A DNA stretch of 64,000 nt from Lachnospiraceae bacterium (GTDB lineage Bacteria > Bacillota > Clostridia > Lachnospirales > Lachnospiraceae): assembly GCA_030537145.1 (NCBI GenBank), contig JAUNON010000004.1, forward strand, positions 35,617 through 99,616, written 5' to 3'. How positions within the stretch are numbered: the first letter of the stretch is position 1; each line of letters starts with the position of its first letter. The translations under genes were made by a program, and so were the position numbers. This document shows positions 63,651 through 64,000 of this stretch, one piece after another. The notes beneath the pieces were generated by a model. The model saw only the letters and a program-made list of their open reading frames with translations, was not told the origin of the DNA and did no database searches.

Positions 63651-63980
63651 TTATGCTTCATAATCCATCCTGATCGTTTCCTGGGCCACATTGTTCGAAT
63701 GATCAATGACAACATAGGTAACAAAAACGTAATCCTTGTCCCCAATCTTACTGATATCGCCGATAAACACCTGGTCTGACAGATCTCCGTCCACATCATC
63801 CACCGCCCGGATCCCTTCCAGCAGCTCACTGTCTTTCATAGAATCACGATATATGCGGGGGCAATTTTCCGTTATGATCTCAGGCTCAATATGATCCTGC
63901 CGCATACGGATTCCTCCGATCAAACCGGCCATCATAATTCCGGCAGCGAGCATACCGGCAGTTATAACCCTGTGATTCAT
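63651..63980 (-). CDS. Small secreted protein with an Ig-like (DUF5011-type) domain
   Basis: The product is 109 residues with AGGAGG upstream of its ATG. The N-terminus MNHRVITAGMLAAGIMMAGL is a signal or anchor without a lipobox. The mature part has ELLEGIRAVDDVDGDLSDQV, then DYVFVTYVVIDHSNNVAQE, the repeating pattern of bacterial Ig-like surface domains (a DxDGD loop and D.SGN-like strand). It holds a single domain, whereas such domains usually sit in long surface proteins. It is the first visible gene of the polysaccharide locus, 11 bases before the FKP-like gene. Its function is unknown. Confidence 0.75.
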   Translation of the reverse strand: MNHRVITAGMLAAGIMMAGLIGGIRMRQDHIEPEIITENCPRIYRDSMKDSELLEGIRAVDDVDGDLSDQVFIGDISKIGDKDYVFVTYVVIDHSNNVAQETIRMDYEA

Positions 63981-64000
63981 TCCTTCTCCTCCTAGTTCCC

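Overview
The window looks like the chromosome of a spore-forming, Gram-positive anaerobe of the Clostridia, most likely Lachnospiraceae. The evidence is CodY, the CIRCE-controlled groES-groEL pair, RNase J, the ireB-ruvX-DUF1292 block, a sporulation sigma factor of the SigK type and a SleC-like cortex-lytic protein. A Blautia-like genus is possible but cannot be fixed from the sequence alone. Almost all genes are on the minus strand. There is no prophage, CRISPR array, rRNA operon or insertion sequence.

Layout. 1-11.8 kb is housekeeping: guaB, two unknown membrane proteins, groEL/groES, codY, topA, dprA and a YifB/ComM ATPase. 12.2-20.3 kb is a sugar uptake and sensing locus. An RbsB-type sensor protein, a histidine kinase, a response regulator and a second extracellular solute-binding protein form a tight four-gene unit, followed by an RbsB-RbsA-RbsC-type ABC transporter. 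20.3-35.1 kb is again core: a phosphopantetheinyl transferase coupled to sigK, a Na/Pi symporter, U32 peptidase, O-methyltransferase, YlbF, RNase J, DUF1292-ruvX-ireB, mtaB, a histidine-less HPr-like protein, and thiI-nifS-rsmE-prmA. 35.6-39 kb holds galK-galE divergent from a PocR/AraC regulator.

39-46.7 kb is a sugar-acid catabolic operon: DapA-type aldolase, TctC-TctB-TctA transporter, KDPG aldolase fused to a VOC-like domain, and a PfkB-type KDG kinase. It diverges from an IclR regulator whose intergenic region carries three copies of one palindromic operator placed against clearly readable promoters. Two tRNA genes (Val-CAC and Glu-CTC) flank a SleC-like gene at 46.8-48.6 kb; a nitroreductase and malic enzyme follow.

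50.8-64 kb is the downstream part of a cell-surface polysaccharide locus: a short Ig-like secreted protein, an FKP-like nucleotidyltransferase/GHMP-kinase fusion, a KpsF/GutQ-type isomerase, glycosyltransferases, two polymerase-like membrane proteins, an AMP-forming acyl ligase and a TagA/WecG-type transferase.

Intergenic DNA is rich in structure. Three copies of a modular two-hairpin repeat (about 11.9, 35.4 and 49.4 kb) keep long perfect stems although the outer stem sequences differ. Many terminators share one stem with the core GGCTGCCGCAAAA. A 58-bp direct repeat sits beside the thiI gene. Functions are read from protein motifs and context by eye; no searches were run.
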